Positions 28,630-37,956 are shown, counted from the stretch's first letter. The stretch: DNA of 64,000 nt from Streptomyces paludis (GCF_003344965.1 NZ_CP031194.1:4092001-4156000), one strand, 5' to 3'. The notes: generated from the letters alone by a model not told the origin. Numbers and translations: made by a program.

Positions 28630-30432
28630 GTGATCGAGCAGCAGTCCGCGTCTTCGCCGCCCCGGGATGGCGCGCGGCTGCCTCGGGGCCGGTTGCCGGG
28701 GTCGCGGTTTCGGTCGCGGTTTCGCTCACGGCTGGGCGATCGGGCCGCCGCCGCCCGCTTTCTGATCCTCACGGTGGTCTTCATCTGCTCGGCGTGCGGA
28801 CTGGTGTACGAACTGGAGCTGGTCGCGCTCGCCTCGTATCTGATCGGTGATTCCGTCACCCAGGCGTCCGTCGTGCTGTCGGTCATGGTCTTCGCGATGG
28901 GCATCGGGTCGCTCTGCGCCAAGCGGCTGCGCTGCCGGGCCGCGTTCGGGTTCGGGCTGCTGGAGGCGGGTCTCGCGCTGCTCGGCGGCTGCTCGGCCCT
29001 CGTGCTGTACGCGGCGTTCGCGTGGACGGGCGAGGCGCGGTACACGCTGGTGGGGTTCTCGCTGGCCATCGGCGGGCTCATCGGCGCGGAGATCCCGCTG
29101 CTGATGACGCTTATCCAGCGGTTCTCCCGGCAGGAGGTGGACGGGACCGTCGCGGATCTCTTCGCCGCGGACTACGTGGGCGCGCTCATCGGCGGGCTCG
29201 CCTTCCCGTTCCTGCTGCTGCCCCGGCTCGGGCAGTTGACGGGCGCACTGCTGACGGGCGCGGTGAACGTGGTGGCGGGCGGGGCGCTGGTCCTGTGCCT
29301 CTTCGGGCGCGATCTGACGCCGCGCTCGCGATGGGTGCTGGTGGTCGTGAACCTGCTGGTGCTGGCCGCGCTCGCCACGGCCGCCGTCCTGGTGGACGAC
29401 TTCGAGCGGGCGGCGCGGCGCGCGGTGTACGGGGACGGGGTGCGGGTCGCCGTCCATACGGAGGTGCAGGAGGTCGTACTGACCGGGGGCGGTGCGGGGG
29501 GAGGGGCTGGTGGGGCCGGCAGATCCGGTGCGGCTGATGGATCCGTTGGGGCTGGTGGATCCGGTGCGGCTGGTGGTGCGGGGAAGGCCCGGGACGCGCC
29601 GGATGCCCGGGACGCGCCGCTGGAGTTGTATCTCGACGGGCGGCTGCGGGTCAGCGCGCGCGACGAGTTCCGCTACCACGAAGCGCTGGTGCACCCCGCG
29701 ATGTCCGGGCCCCACGCGCGCGTGCTCATCCTCGGCGGCGGCGACGGGCTGGCCGCGCGCGAGGTGCTGCGGTACGGGGACGTGCGCTCGGTCACCGTGG
29801 TCGAGCTGGACCCGGGCGTCGTACGGCTGGCCCGTACGGACCCGGCGCTGTCGGCGCTCAACGGGCACGCGTACGACGATCCCCGGGTGCGGGTGGTGTA
29901 CGGGGACGCGTTCAGCAGGCTGCGTTCGGAACGGGCGGGGCGATTGCGGCAGTCGGGGCGGGCACCGGCCGTGTACGACGTGGTGATCTGCGATCTGCCG
30001 AATCCCGGCATCACGCCCAGCACGAAGCTGTACTCGGAGGAGTTCTACGGTCTCGCCGCGCGCGTGCTCGCGGACGGCGGGCGGCTCGCGGTGCACTCGG
30101 GGTCGCCCACGGCCCGGCCGCGTACGTACTGGACGGTCGACGCGACCCTGCGCGCGGCCGGTTTCGGGACCAGCCCGTACCGGGTGGCGGGCCGGCCGCC
30201 CGGCTTCACGGCCGGGCCCGACCGGGCGAAGCACGGCGGGGCGGCCCCGGACGACTGGGGCTTCGAGCTGGCCCGCATGGGCGCGCGCCCACCCCTCGCG
30301 CTCGCCCCGGACGCGCCCGCGCTGCGGTCGCTGACGGCGTCCGCGCTGGCGGCGGGAGCACGGGAGGCGGCGCGGACGCGGGTGCCCGGGCTGGAACCGT
30401 CGACGCTGGTGCATCCGCGCTACGCGGAGTGA
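28630..30432 (+). CDS. Membrane-fused polyamine aminopropyltransferase (spermidine synthase-like)
   Basis: 600 residues from a GTG at 28630. Residues 40-255 hold about seven hydrophobic helices ([35 protein letters not shown]). The C-terminal 280 residues are the SpeE Rossmann fold: [75 protein letters not shown] Gly/Ala/Ser repeat linker ([20 protein letters not shown]) lies near 300. It would transfer aminopropyl groups from decarboxylated SAM, or another group if diverged, at the membrane. It is coupled with DUF2617. Confidence 0.88.
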   Translation: MIEQQSASSPPRDGARLPRGRLPGSRFRSRFRSRLGDRAAAARFLILTVVFICSACGLVYELELVALASYLIGDSVTQASVVLSVMVFAMGIGSLCAKRLRCRAAFGFGLLEAGLALLGGCSALVLYAAFAWTGEARYTLVGFSLAIGGLIGAEIPLLMTLIQRFSRQEVDGTVADLFAADYVGALIGGLAFPFLLLPRLGQLTGALLTGAVNVVAGGALVLCLFGRDLTPRSRWVLVVVNLLVLAALATAAVLVDDFERAARRAVYGDGVRVAVHTEVQEVVLTGGGAGGGAGGAGRSGAADGSVGAGGSGAAGGAGKARDAPDARDAPLELYLDGRLRVSARDEFRYHEALVHPAMSGPHARVLILGGGDGLAAREVLRYGDVRSVTVVELDPGVVRLARTDPALSALNGHAYDDPRVRVVYGDAFSRLRSERAGRLRQSGRAPAVYDVVICDLPNPGITPSTKLYSEEFYGLAARVLADGGRLAVHSGSPTARPRTYWTVDATLRAAGFGTSPYRVAGRPPGFTAGPDRAKHGGAAPDDWGFELARMGARPPLALAPDAPALRSLTASALAAGAREAARTRVPGLEPSTLVHPRYAE

Positions 30433-30620
30433 GGCGGCAGCGGCCGGGGTACGGGACGGGCGGGGTACGGGACCGGCGGGACGGGACCGGCGGGGCGGGC
30501 CTTCCGGCTCCCGGTCTTCGGCCCGGTCTTCCGGCTTCTGGCCTTCGGCTTTCCGGCCTCCCGTACGACCTGTGCCAAGAAGCTCCCCGCTCCGGCCGTA
30601 CGGCACTACGCTCGGGTTCC

Positions 30621-31556
30621 ATGGAGCTTGAGGTGTTCGTTCCGGTTTCGGCAGAGGCTCTTCGGCAGACGTTGCGGGACCCCGCCCGGGTCGCCCGCTG
30701 CGTTCCCGGGCTCCAACAGGACGCCCGGGACGGCGAGGCCGCCCCGGAGTCTTCGGTGGGCGCGCTGGCCGGACGTATGAAGGTGCGGATCGGCGGCCAT
30801 ACGATCACCTACCGCGGCGCGCTGACGCTCACCGAGCGGGACGGCGCCTTCGACGTGGCGGGCGAGGGCGTGGCGGTCCGGGGTACGGGCTCCGCCAAGT
30901 TCACGCTCGCGATCCGGGTGACGGACGCGCCCCAGGACGACGACGGCGCGAGCGGGGCGACGGTCGTTCTTACGGGGAGTACGCGGGCGGAGGGCCGGCT
31001 GGCGGAGCTGCCCGCCGAAACGGTCACGGCCGCCGCGAGCCGCCTGCTGGACCGTGTCGTCACGCGGCTGGCTGAGGAGGCCGCGGCCCTCGCCGCCGAA
31101 GACCCCGACGGGGCCGATGGTGCCGAAGACCCCGGTGGAGCGGACCCAGTGGACCCGGCGGACGGGCTGGGGGAACTGGCCGATCTGGCGGATCTCGAAG
31201 GGCTGGAACGGTTGGAGCGGCTGGAAGGTCTGGAAGGGCTGGAGCAACTGGGTGGATTCGACGGCCCCCAGGGCGAGACCGTCTACAGCACCGGGGACTT
31301 CCACCTCCCCGGCGGCCCCGGCACCCCCGGCGCCTCCTCCGACGAGCCGCCCGCCGAGGCCGCGCACGCGCGCCGCACCATGATCGGCCGCAGCGCCGAG
31401 GAGGTCGACCACGCCCCGCCGCGCGGCCGTTACGCACCGGTGCCCGCGCCCGACACCGTCGGCGGCGGAGGCACCATGCGCTGGATCGCGCCCGCCGCGG
31501 CGCTCGCGCTCGCTTCGGCCGTGGTGGTCGGGCGCGCCCTGCGGCGTCGCCGGTAA
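30621..31556 (+). CDS. SRPBCC (CoxG-like) protein with Leu/Glu repeats and C-terminal anchor
   Basis: 311 residues from the ATG at 30621. Residues 1-155 are a START/SRPBCC domain of the CoxG type (MELEVFVPVSAEALRQTL, RVARCVPGL, GRMKVRIGGHTITYRGALTL, GSTRAEGRLAELP). An acidic repeat region follows (LADLEGLERLERLEGLEGLE), and a C-terminal helix MRWIAPAAALALASAVVVG with RALRRRR, a tail anchor. CoxG helps mature CO dehydrogenase, but no cox genes are here, so the role is open. It ends 9 bp before the epimerase gene. Confidence 0.82.
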   Translation: MELEVFVPVSAEALRQTLRDPARVARCVPGLQQDARDGEAAPESSVGALAGRMKVRIGGHTITYRGALTLTERDGAFDVAGEGVAVRGTGSAKFTLAIRVTDAPQDDDGASGATVVLTGSTRAEGRLAELPAETVTAAASRLLDRVVTRLAEEAAALAAEDPDGADGAEDPGGADPVDPADGLGELADLADLEGLERLERLEGLEGLEQLGGFDGPQGETVYSTGDFHLPGGPGTPGASSDEPPAEAAHARRTMIGRSAEEVDHAPPRGRYAPVPAPDTVGGGGTMRWIAPAAALALASAVVVGRALRRRR

Positions 31557-31565
31557 TGTCGGAGT

Positions 31566-32363
31566 GTGAGTAGCAGCGAAGAGAGCATCCGACTGGCGGC
31601 GGGCGACGCCGAGTTGACCATCACCCCGGCGAACGGCTGCCGTATCAGCAGCCTGCGCGTCGGCGGTACCGAACTGCTGCGCCAAGGGGAGCGGTACGGC
31701 TGCTTCCCGATGGTGCCGTGGTGCGGACGGATCGGGAACGGGCAGTTCAGGAACGGCGGCGAGCAGCATCAGATGCCGCTCAACTCCCCGCCGCACGCCA
31801 TCCACGGCACCGGCCGCAACACCGCCTGGAGCACCGTACGCGCGGACAAGAGCGAGGCGGTGTTCTCGTACGACCTGGCCGCCCCGTGGCCGTACAGCGG
31901 CCGGGTCACCCAGATCTTCGAGCTGACCGAGGACGGGCTGACGCTGACTCTCGGCGTAGAGGCGTCCGACACGTCCTTCCCGGCGCAGGCCGGCTGGCAC
32001 CCCTGGTTCCAGCGCAGTCTGGCGGGCGGGCGCGAGGTGGAGATCGACTTCTCGCCCGGGTGGCAGGAGGAGCGCGGTGACGACCATCTGCCGACCGGCC
32101 GCAGGATCACGCCGCTCCCCGGGCCGTGGGACGACTGCTTCGGGATGCCGGACGGCGTGGATGTGAAGCTCACCTGGCCGGAGCAGCTGGAGCTGACGGT
32201 CAAGAGCCGCGCCGAGTGGGTGGTGGTCTACGACGAGCAGGCGGAGGCGGTCTGTGTGGAGCCGCAGTCGGGCCCGCCGAACGGGCTCAACACGCTGCCC
32301 CGGCTCGTCACGAAGATCGACCCGCTGGAGATCGCGTCGACATGGAGCTGGCGACGCCTCTGA
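31566..32363 (+). CDS. Aldose 1-epimerase family protein
   Basis: 265 residues from a GTG at 31566. The galactose-mutarotase-like beta-sandwich shows in ANGCRISSLRVGGTELLRQG, MVPWCGRIGNGQF, PHAIHGTGRNTAW (His general acid), and GWHPWFQRSL. VYDEQAEAVCVEPQSGPPN carries the late Glu. It interconverts anomers of free or phosphorylated hexoses. It is compact, as in many bacterial members, and sits just ahead of pyrE, only 9 bp from the preceding gene, so the two may be cotranscribed. Confidence 0.88.
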   Translation: MSSSEESIRLAAGDAELTITPANGCRISSLRVGGTELLRQGERYGCFPMVPWCGRIGNGQFRNGGEQHQMPLNSPPHAIHGTGRNTAWSTVRADKSEAVFSYDLAAPWPYSGRVTQIFELTEDGLTLTLGVEASDTSFPAQAGWHPWFQRSLAGGREVEIDFSPGWQEERGDDHLPTGRRITPLPGPWDDCFGMPDGVDVKLTWPEQLELTVKSRAEWVVVYDEQAEAVCVEPQSGPPNGLNTLPRLVTKIDPLEIASTWSWRRL

Positions 32364-32471
32364 GGGAGCTGCGACGCCTCCGAGGAGCGCCGGCGACGGC
32401 TCCGGGAGGCGCGGCGCGGTCGGTGGCGGGGTGTGGAGGGGTGCTCCCCGGGCGGACGTAAGCTCATGGCC

Positions 32472-33011
32472 ATGACTGACGTACGGGCTGAGCTGCTCCA
32501 GCTGATCAAGGACAAGGCCGTGGTGCACGGCAAGGTGACCCTCTCCTCGGGCCTGGAGGCCGACTGGTACACCGACCTCCGCCGGATCACGCTGGACGGC
32601 CACGCCGCGCCGCTGGTCGGGCAGGTCATGCTCGACGCCACCGCCGAGCTGGACTTCGACTGTGTCGGCGGGCTGACGCTGGGCGCCGACCCGGTCGCGA
32701 CGTCGATGCTGCACGCCTCCGCCGCGCGCGGGAAGCGCCTCGACGCGTTCGTCGTCCGCAAGGCGCAGAAGACGCACGGCCTCCAGCGCCGGATCGAGGG
32801 CACGGACGTCAAGGGCCGCCGCTGCCTGGTGGTCGAGGACACCTCGACCACGGGCGGCTCGCCGCTGACCGCGGTGGAGGCGGTACGGGAGGCGGGCGGC
32901 GAGGTCGTCGCGGTCGCGGTCATCGTGGAGCGGGGCGCGGCGCCGGCGATCGCGGAGGCGGGGCTTCCGTACCTCAATGTGTACGGGCTCGACGAGCTGG
33001 GTCTCGACTGA
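32472..33011 (+). CDS. pyrE: Orotate phosphoribosyltransferase
   Basis: 179 residues from the ATG at 32472 (MTDVRAELLQLIKDKAVVHG). An ATG two codons earlier is the alternative. GKVTLSSGLEADWYTDLR is the orotate-binding block and CLVVEDTSTTGGSPLTAVEA is the PRPP loop. It forms OMP from orotate and PRPP in de novo UMP synthesis. The other pyr genes are not here, which is usual for Streptomyces. Ends DELGLD, as do relatives. Confidence 0.96.
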   Translation: MTDVRAELLQLIKDKAVVHGKVTLSSGLEADWYTDLRRITLDGHAAPLVGQVMLDATAELDFDCVGGLTLGADPVATSMLHASAARGKRLDAFVVRKAQKTHGLQRRIEGTDVKGRRCLVVEDTSTTGGSPLTAVEAVREAGGEVVAVAVIVERGAAPAIAEAGLPYLNVYGLDELGLD

Positions 33012-33066
33012 CGGTCGGGCGACAGCCCCGTATCGGTCTCTGAACTGCGGCTTCTTCCCGTATTCC

Positions 33067-33088
33067 GGCTGTTTCACGTGAAACAGCC
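33067..33088. promoter_or_regulatory. parS: parS site (ParB-binding centromere palindrome)
   Basis: The centre of a perfect 22-bp palindrome is GTTTCACGTGAAAC, exactly the parS sequence described for Streptomyces. It is intergenic, between pyrE and fbaA. ParB nucleates here for chromosome segregation, which places this window in the oriC-proximal region. Confidence 0.95.
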
Positions 33089-33212
33089 AGGACCACCGTG
33101 GAGCCCGCGGAGGAGTCTGGAAAGATGGGGGCGACGATGACGTCGCCACCGGGGGATGCCCCCTAGGTCAGGGACAAGCACCTCATACCCGCACATCACA
33201 AGGAGCGGCCCG

Positions 33213-34244
33213 ATGCCCATCGCAACCCCAGACGTCTACAACGAGATGCTCGACCGGGCCAAGGCAGGCAAGTTCGCCTACCCGGCCATCAATGTCACCT
33301 CGTCCCAGACCCTGCACGCTGCGCTGCGCGGCTTCGCGGAGGCCGAGAGCGACGGCATCATCCAGATGTCCACGGGTGGTGCGGAGTTCCTCGGCGGCCA
33401 GTACAACAAGGACATGGTGACCGGCGCGGTCGCGCTCGCCGAGTTCGCGCACATCGTCGCCGCCAAGTACGACATCACCGTCGCGCTGCACACCGACCAC
33501 TGCCCCAAGGACAAGCTGGACGGCTATGTCCGGCCGCTGCTCGACATCTCCGCCGAGCGTGTGAAGGCCGGCCGTAACCCGCTCTTCCAGTCGCACATGT
33601 GGGATGGCTCCGCCGAGACCCTGGCCGACAACCTCGCCATCGGTGAGGAGCTGCTCGCCAAGGCCGCCGCCGCGAAGATCATCCTTGAGGTCGAGATCAC
33701 CCCGACCGGTGGCGAGGAGGACGGCGTCACCCACGAGATCAACGACGAGCTGTACACCACCGTCGATGACGCGCTGCGCACCGCCGAGGCCCTCGGCCTG
33801 GGCGAGAAGGGCCGCTACCTGCTGGCCGCGTCCTTCGGCAACGTCCACGGCGTCTACAAGCCGGGCAATGTCGTGCTCCGCCCCGAGCTGCTCAAGGACC
33901 TTCAGGAGGGCGTCGGTTCGAAGTACGGCAAGCCCGCCGGCAGCCAGCCCTTCGACTTCGTCTTCCACGGCGGCTCCGGCTCCACGGCCGAGGAGATCGC
34001 CACCGCGCTGGAGAACGGCGTCGTGAAGATGAACCTCGACACCGACACCCAGTACGCCTTCACCCGCCCCGTTGTGGACCACGTGTTCCGCAACTACGAC
34101 GGCGTGCTGAAGGTCGACGGCGAGGTCGGCTCCAAGAAGACCTATGACCCCCGCACCTGGGGCAAGCTGGCCGAGGCCGGCATGGCCCAGCGCGTCACAG
34201 AGGCGTGCGCGGCGCTCCGTTCCACGGGCACCAAGCTCAAGTAG
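33213..34244 (+). CDS. fbaA: Class II fructose-bisphosphate aldolase
   Basis: 343 residues from the ATG at 33213, after AAGGAG. Zinc and catalytic residues are visible: VALHTDHCPKDKLD (zinc His and catalytic Asp, near residue 93-98), EVEITPTGGEEDGV, LAASFGNVHGVYKPGNV and FVFHGGSGSTAEE, then VKMNLDTDTQYAFTRPV. It cleaves fructose-1,6-bisphosphate in glycolysis and makes it in gluconeogenesis. Codon use is strongly optimised, as expected for a highly expressed gene. A direct repeat TCAAGTAGTGCGGCAG occurs twice across its stop. Confidence 0.98.
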   Translation: MPIATPDVYNEMLDRAKAGKFAYPAINVTSSQTLHAALRGFAEAESDGIIQMSTGGAEFLGGQYNKDMVTGAVALAEFAHIVAAKYDITVALHTDHCPKDKLDGYVRPLLDISAERVKAGRNPLFQSHMWDGSAETLADNLAIGEELLAKAAAAKIILEVEITPTGGEEDGVTHEINDELYTTVDDALRTAEALGLGEKGRYLLAASFGNVHGVYKPGNVVLRPELLKDLQEGVGSKYGKPAGSQPFDFVFHGGSGSTAEEIATALENGVVKMNLDTDTQYAFTRPVVDHVFRNYDGVLKVDGEVGSKKTYDPRTWGKLAEAGMAQRVTEACAALRSTGTKLK

Positions 34245-34297
34245 TGCGGCAGATCAAGTAGTGCGGCAGCCGGGCCCGTAGGGCTCGCTCCGTGGGT

Positions 34298-34332
34298 GCG
34301 CCGGTCCGCTGTTGAGCGGGCCGGCGCTGTTT
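34298..34332 (+). terminator. Intrinsic terminator of fbaA
   Basis: A 13-bp stem (arms 34298-34310 and 34315-34327, one G-U pair) with GTTG loop, followed by TGTTTT. It abuts the stop codon of the convergent AraC gene. Confidence 0.9.
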
Positions 34333-35171
34333 TATGCGCGCGCGGCTTCTCCGGTGCTTCGGGTTCTGGTGCGGGCGGTACGGGCCGCGTACCGGCCGGG
34401 GGTGGTGCCCACGATGCGCTTGAAGTGCCGGGTGAGGTGGGACTGGTCGTAGAAGCCGGCCGCGCTCGCCACCTCGCCCGCCGGCTGTCCGTCGAGCAGC
34501 AGCCGGCGCGCCAGGCCGACGCGGCGGGACATCAGGTACTGGTGCGGGGCGATCCCGAAGGCGCCACTGAAGGCCCGTACGAGATGCGCGGGGTGGGCGT
34601 GGACCAGACGCGCGGCCTCCTCCAGGGCGATGCCGTCGAGCAGCCGCTCGTCGAGAAGGTCCCGCAGGCCCCGGGCGATACCGGCGCCCGCGGGCGCCGG
34701 GCCGCCGAAGTCCGGCCGCGGGCGCAGATGCGCGCGCAGCCGCTCGCTGATGAGGGCGAGCCTGCTCTCCGCCTCGAACTCGTCGCCCGGCTCCGCGAGA
34801 GCTGTGTGCAGTTGTCCGACGCGCTGGCGCAGCACGGGATCGGTGAGGTCCGGGCCGGCCACCGCGGGCCCGATGAAGCGCTCGTCCAGCTGCGTCATGT
34901 CGAGGTAGATCACGCGCTTGCGGAAGCCGTCCGGGGTGGCGGGCGACCCGTTGTGCGGGACCTGCGGCGGGAGCAGACTCACGGTGTCGCGCGGGGTGGC
35001 GCGCTCGTAGCGGTCCAGGTCGTAGCGGACCGTGCCGTCGTCGACGATCAGCAGGGTCCAGGAGTCATGGACATGCATGGGGTACGCGTGCTCGGTGAAG
35101 TGGGCGTGGAAGACCTCCACGACACCCGCGACCCGCGGGCGCCAGGCGGAGATCTCCGGCCGAGGCGTCAC
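34332..35171 (-). CDS. AraC family transcriptional regulator
   Basis: 279 residues from a GTG at 35171 (TPRPEISAWRPRVAGVVEVF). A longer frame to 35222 would overlap the divergent start codon. The N-terminal cupin-type sensor has HFTEHAYPMHVHDSW and VSLLPPQVPHNG. The double HTH is LEEAARLVHAHPAHLVRAFS, GIAPHQYLMSRRVGLARRLL, EVASAAGFYDQSHLTRHFKR and VGTTPGRYA. It shares a 49-bp gap with a DUF2000 gene and probably controls it. The effector is unknown. Confidence 0.92.
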   Translation of the reverse strand: MTPRPEISAWRPRVAGVVEVFHAHFTEHAYPMHVHDSWTLLIVDDGTVRYDLDRYERATPRDTVSLLPPQVPHNGSPATPDGFRKRVIYLDMTQLDERFIGPAVAGPDLTDPVLRQRVGQLHTALAEPGDEFEAESRLALISERLRAHLRPRPDFGGPAPAGAGIARGLRDLLDERLLDGIALEEAARLVHAHPAHLVRAFSGAFGIAPHQYLMSRRVGLARRLLLDGQPAGEVASAAGFYDQSHLTRHFKRIVGTTPGRYAARTARTRTRSTGEAARA

Positions 35172-35220
35172 GCATAAAACGTACAAGACGGGACGGGTGC
35201 GTGCGCGGGAGTCTCGACGC

Positions 35221-35688
35221 ATGAGAGATGACCCGAGAGATGACCCGAGAGACGACCCGAGAGATCAGGACGCGCCGGTGCGCTTCGACACCAAGATCGC
35301 CGTCCTGCTGCGCGACGACCTGGAGTCCTGGCAGCGGCTGAATGTGACCGCCTTCCTGGTCAGCGGGCTCGGTACGACGGTCCCCGAGGTGATCGGCGAG
35401 CCGTACGCGGACGCCGACGACACCGCGTATCTGCCGATGTTCCGCCAGCCCGTGCTGGTCTTCGAGGGGGCGAAGGAGACGCTGACCGCCGCGCACGGAC
35501 GCGCGCTGTCCCGTGCGCTGCCGAGGGCCGTGTTCACGTCGGATCTGTTCGGCACGGGCAACGACCGGGACAACCGGGCGGCGGTGCGGGCCGTGGGCAA
35601 GGATCAGCTCGACCTTGTGGGGCTGGCTGTTTACGGGCCGCGCAACGCGGTGGACAAGGTCCTCAAGGGGGCGCGGATGCACCACTGA
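35221..35688 (+). CDS. DUF2000 family protein
   Basis: 155 residues from the ATG at 35221. TKIAVLLRDDLESWQRLNVT, FLVSGLGTT, MFRQPVLVFEG and DLFGTGNDRDNRAAV match DUF2000, which has a peptidyl-tRNA-hydrolase-2-like fold and often accompanies AraC genes. The first 15 residues (RDDPRDDPRDDPRD) come from a 12-bp tandem repeat GAGAGATGACCC at the very 5' end, where slippage could also shift the start. A later start near 35280 is not excluded. Confidence 0.85.
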   Translation: MRDDPRDDPRDDPRDQDAPVRFDTKIAVLLRDDLESWQRLNVTAFLVSGLGTTVPEVIGEPYADADDTAYLPMFRQPVLVFEGAKETLTAAHGRALSRALPRAVFTSDLFGTGNDRDNRAAVRAVGKDQLDLVGLAVYGPRNAVDKVLKGARMHH

Positions 35689-35775
35689 GACGTGTCCTTC
35701 CTCCCTCGGCGGTGTCTCTGGGCCGACTGCTGCCGTCCGCTCGCTGCCCGTTCGAAGGGCGGGGATGATTCCCGT

Positions 35776-37317
35776 ATGGAGATCAGGCTGGCCTCGGGGC
35801 GGGGGCGCTGGGTGGTTTTCACCACGGTCCTCGGGTCGAGCATGGCGTTGCTGGACTCGACCGTGGTCAATGTGGCGCTGCCGCACATCGGGGCGTCGCT
35901 CAACGCGGATCTGGCCGTGCTCCAGTGGACCGTGAACGCCTACATGCTGACGCTGGCCGGGCTGATTCTGCTCGGCGGGGCGCTGGGGGACCGCTACGGG
36001 CGGCGGCGGGTGTTCGTGGTGGGGGTGGTGTGGTTCGCGGCGGGGTCGCTGCTGTGCGGGGTGGCGCCCGGGGCGGCGGTGCTGATCGTGGCCCGCGCCG
36101 TGCAGGGGGTGGGCGGGGCGCTGCTGGTGCCGGGGTCGCTGGCGATCATTCAGGCGAGCTTCCACCCGGACGACCGGGCGCGGGCCGTCGGGCTCTGGTC
36201 GGGGCTCGGCGGGGTCGGGGCGGCCGTCGGGCCGTTCCTGGGCGGCTGGCTGGTCGACGGGCCCGGCTGGCGGTGGGTGTTCCTGATCAATGTGCCGCTG
36301 GCCGCGCTGTGTGTGCCGGTGGCGCTGCGGCACGTACCGGAGACCAGGGACCCGGCGGCGCACGGTCGGTTCGACGCGCTGGGAGCCGGGCTGGGGGCGG
36401 TGGCGCTGGCGCTCGTCACGTACGCGCTCATCGGGCGGGTGTGGTGGGCGGGGCTGCTGGGCGTGCTGGTGGCGGTCGGTTTCGTACGGGTGGAACGGCG
36501 TCGGCCGGATCCGATGCTGCCGCTGTCGATCTTCCGGTCCCGGCTGTTCACCTCGGTCAATCTGGTCACGCTCTGCGTGTACGCGGCGTTCGGCGGGTTC
36601 TTCTTCCTCGCCGCGCTCCAGCTCCAGGTCGTCGTGGGCTACTCGGCGCTCGGCGCGGGCGCGGCGCTGCTGCCGACGACGGTGCTGATGCTGCTGCTGT
36701 CCGCGCGGTCCGGCGCGCTGGCCGAGCGCATCGGGCCGCGTATCCCGCTGACCGTCGGCCCGCTGCTGTGCGCCGCCGGGATGCTGCTGATGCTGCGCGT
36801 GGGCGAGCACGCCACGTATCTCACGGATGTGCTGCCCGCGCTGGTGGTCATGGGGGCGGGGATGGTCTCGCTGGTCGCGCCGCTGACGGCGACCGTGCTC
36901 GGCTCCGTGGACACCGCGCGCGCCGGGCTGGCCAGCGGCATCAACAACGCCGCCGCCCGCGCGGCCGGGCTGCTCGCGGTGGCCGCGCTGCCGCTGCTGG
37001 CGGGCATGGGCCCGGAGGCGTACCGCTCGGCGGCGGAGTTCGGCGCCACGTTCCGGCGGGCGATGCCGATGTGCGCGGGGGTGCTGGTGCTGGGCGCGCT
37101 GATCGCCTGGACGACGGTACGTACCCCGGCCGGGGCGCCGGGTGAGACCCCCGTCCGGGCGCCGGCCGAGGTCCCGGCCGTAGCGGAAGGTACGGCGTCG
37201 GTCCGGCCCGAGTGCCGCGTCCACTGCGGGCTGACGGCGCCGCCGCTGGAGCCGAGGACCACCGCGGGCCGCGCCGGGGGCGTTGGGGGAGACGGAAGCG
37301 ACGGGGGCGGCGGGTGA
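35776..37317 (+). CDS. MFS exporter, DHA2 (14-TMS, EmrB/QacA) type
   Basis: 513 residues from the ATG at 35776. About 14 hydrophobic helices are present. Family motifs: SSMALLDSTVVNVALPHIG (motif D1), GALGDRYGRRRVF (motif A), SGLGGVGAAVGPFLGGWLVD (motif C). It exports small molecules by proton antiport. The substrate is unknown. The last 45 residues form a Pro/Ala then Gly-rich cytoplasmic tail. It lies 87 bp after the DUF2000 gene, and no regulator is adjacent except the AraC gene. Confidence 0.92.
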   Translation: MEIRLASGRGRWVVFTTVLGSSMALLDSTVVNVALPHIGASLNADLAVLQWTVNAYMLTLAGLILLGGALGDRYGRRRVFVVGVVWFAAGSLLCGVAPGAAVLIVARAVQGVGGALLVPGSLAIIQASFHPDDRARAVGLWSGLGGVGAAVGPFLGGWLVDGPGWRWVFLINVPLAALCVPVALRHVPETRDPAAHGRFDALGAGLGAVALALVTYALIGRVWWAGLLGVLVAVGFVRVERRRPDPMLPLSIFRSRLFTSVNLVTLCVYAAFGGFFFLAALQLQVVVGYSALGAGAALLPTTVLMLLLSARSGALAERIGPRIPLTVGPLLCAAGMLLMLRVGEHATYLTDVLPALVVMGAGMVSLVAPLTATVLGSVDTARAGLASGINNAAARAAGLLAVAALPLLAGMGPEAYRSAAEFGATFRRAMPMCAGVLVLGALIAWTTVRTPAGAPGETPVRAPAEVPAVAEGTASVRPECRVHCGLTAPPLEPRTTAGRAGGVGGDGSDGGGG

Positions 37318-37344
37318 TCCGGCCGGGCAGGGCAGACTGTAGGT

Positions 37345-37758
37345 ATGGCCATGCATGAAAACCTCCTGGGGGGACCTCCCCCCACTCAGCTGCCCGATGA
37401 CCCCAAGCCCCGTGAGCTGCTCGCGAACGGTACGCCGCCCGCCGAGGTCGCCGCGGAGTATCCGACCTCCTCGCTCGCCTGGGCACAGCTCGCCGATGGC
37501 GCGTTCGAGGGCGGGCGGGTCGTCGAGTCGTACGCGTACGCGCGGACCGGATACCACCGCGGGCTCGACTCGTTGCGGCGCAGCGGCTGGAAGGGACACG
37601 GGCCCGTGCCGTGGGAGCACGAGCCGAACCGGGGCTTCCTGCGCGCGCTGCACGCGCTCGCCCGGGCCGCGCAGGCGATCGGTGAGGAGGCGGAGTACGA
37701 GCGCTGCGCGACGTTCCTGCGCGATTCCTCGCCGCTGGCGGCCGACACCCTCGGCTGA
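37345..37758 (+). CDS. DUF3151 family protein
   Basis: 137 residues. HENLLGGPPPTQLPDDPKPR, SSLAWAQLADGAFEGGRVVE, ARTGYHRGLDSLRRSGWKG, VPWEHEPNRGFLRALHALAR match this conserved actinobacterial family of unknown role, with a TPR-like helical look. The ATG at 37345 or the one two codons on (37351) may be used. Usually found near fbaA in Streptomyces, as here. Confidence 0.9.
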   Translation: MAMHENLLGGPPPTQLPDDPKPRELLANGTPPAEVAAEYPTSSLAWAQLADGAFEGGRVVESYAYARTGYHRGLDSLRRSGWKGHGPVPWEHEPNRGFLRALHALARAAQAIGEEAEYERCATFLRDSSPLAADTLG

Positions 37759-37879
37759 CGCGCCGCGCCGCGCCGGCCGCTCGCGTCACATGAGCCGGTG
37801 CGGGCCGCTCACCCAGCGTGAGCTGCCCCGTTCCACCAGGTGCTCGTGAGTCTCGTCACTGCGTGAAAGTGGAACCGTA

Positions 37880-37946
37880 CGAAGGCCCCGCCCGTATCCC
37901 TGGGCGCGGGCCTTCGCTTGTTCGATCGCGCGCACTGTCGAACAAG
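37880..37946 (+). promoter_or_regulatory. Two consecutive hairpins in front of the DUF3152 gene
   Basis: Hairpin 1: arms 37880-37893 and 37902-37916 (GAAGGCCC/GGGCCTTC), terminator-like. Hairpin 2: CTTGTTCGA (37917-37925) with TCGAACAAG (37938-37946); its right arm covers the first bases of the AAGGAGA ribosome site at 37944-37950. The pair could terminate the DUF3151 transcript and gate translation of the next gene. Confidence 0.5.
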
Positions 37947-37956
37947 GAGACCGTTT

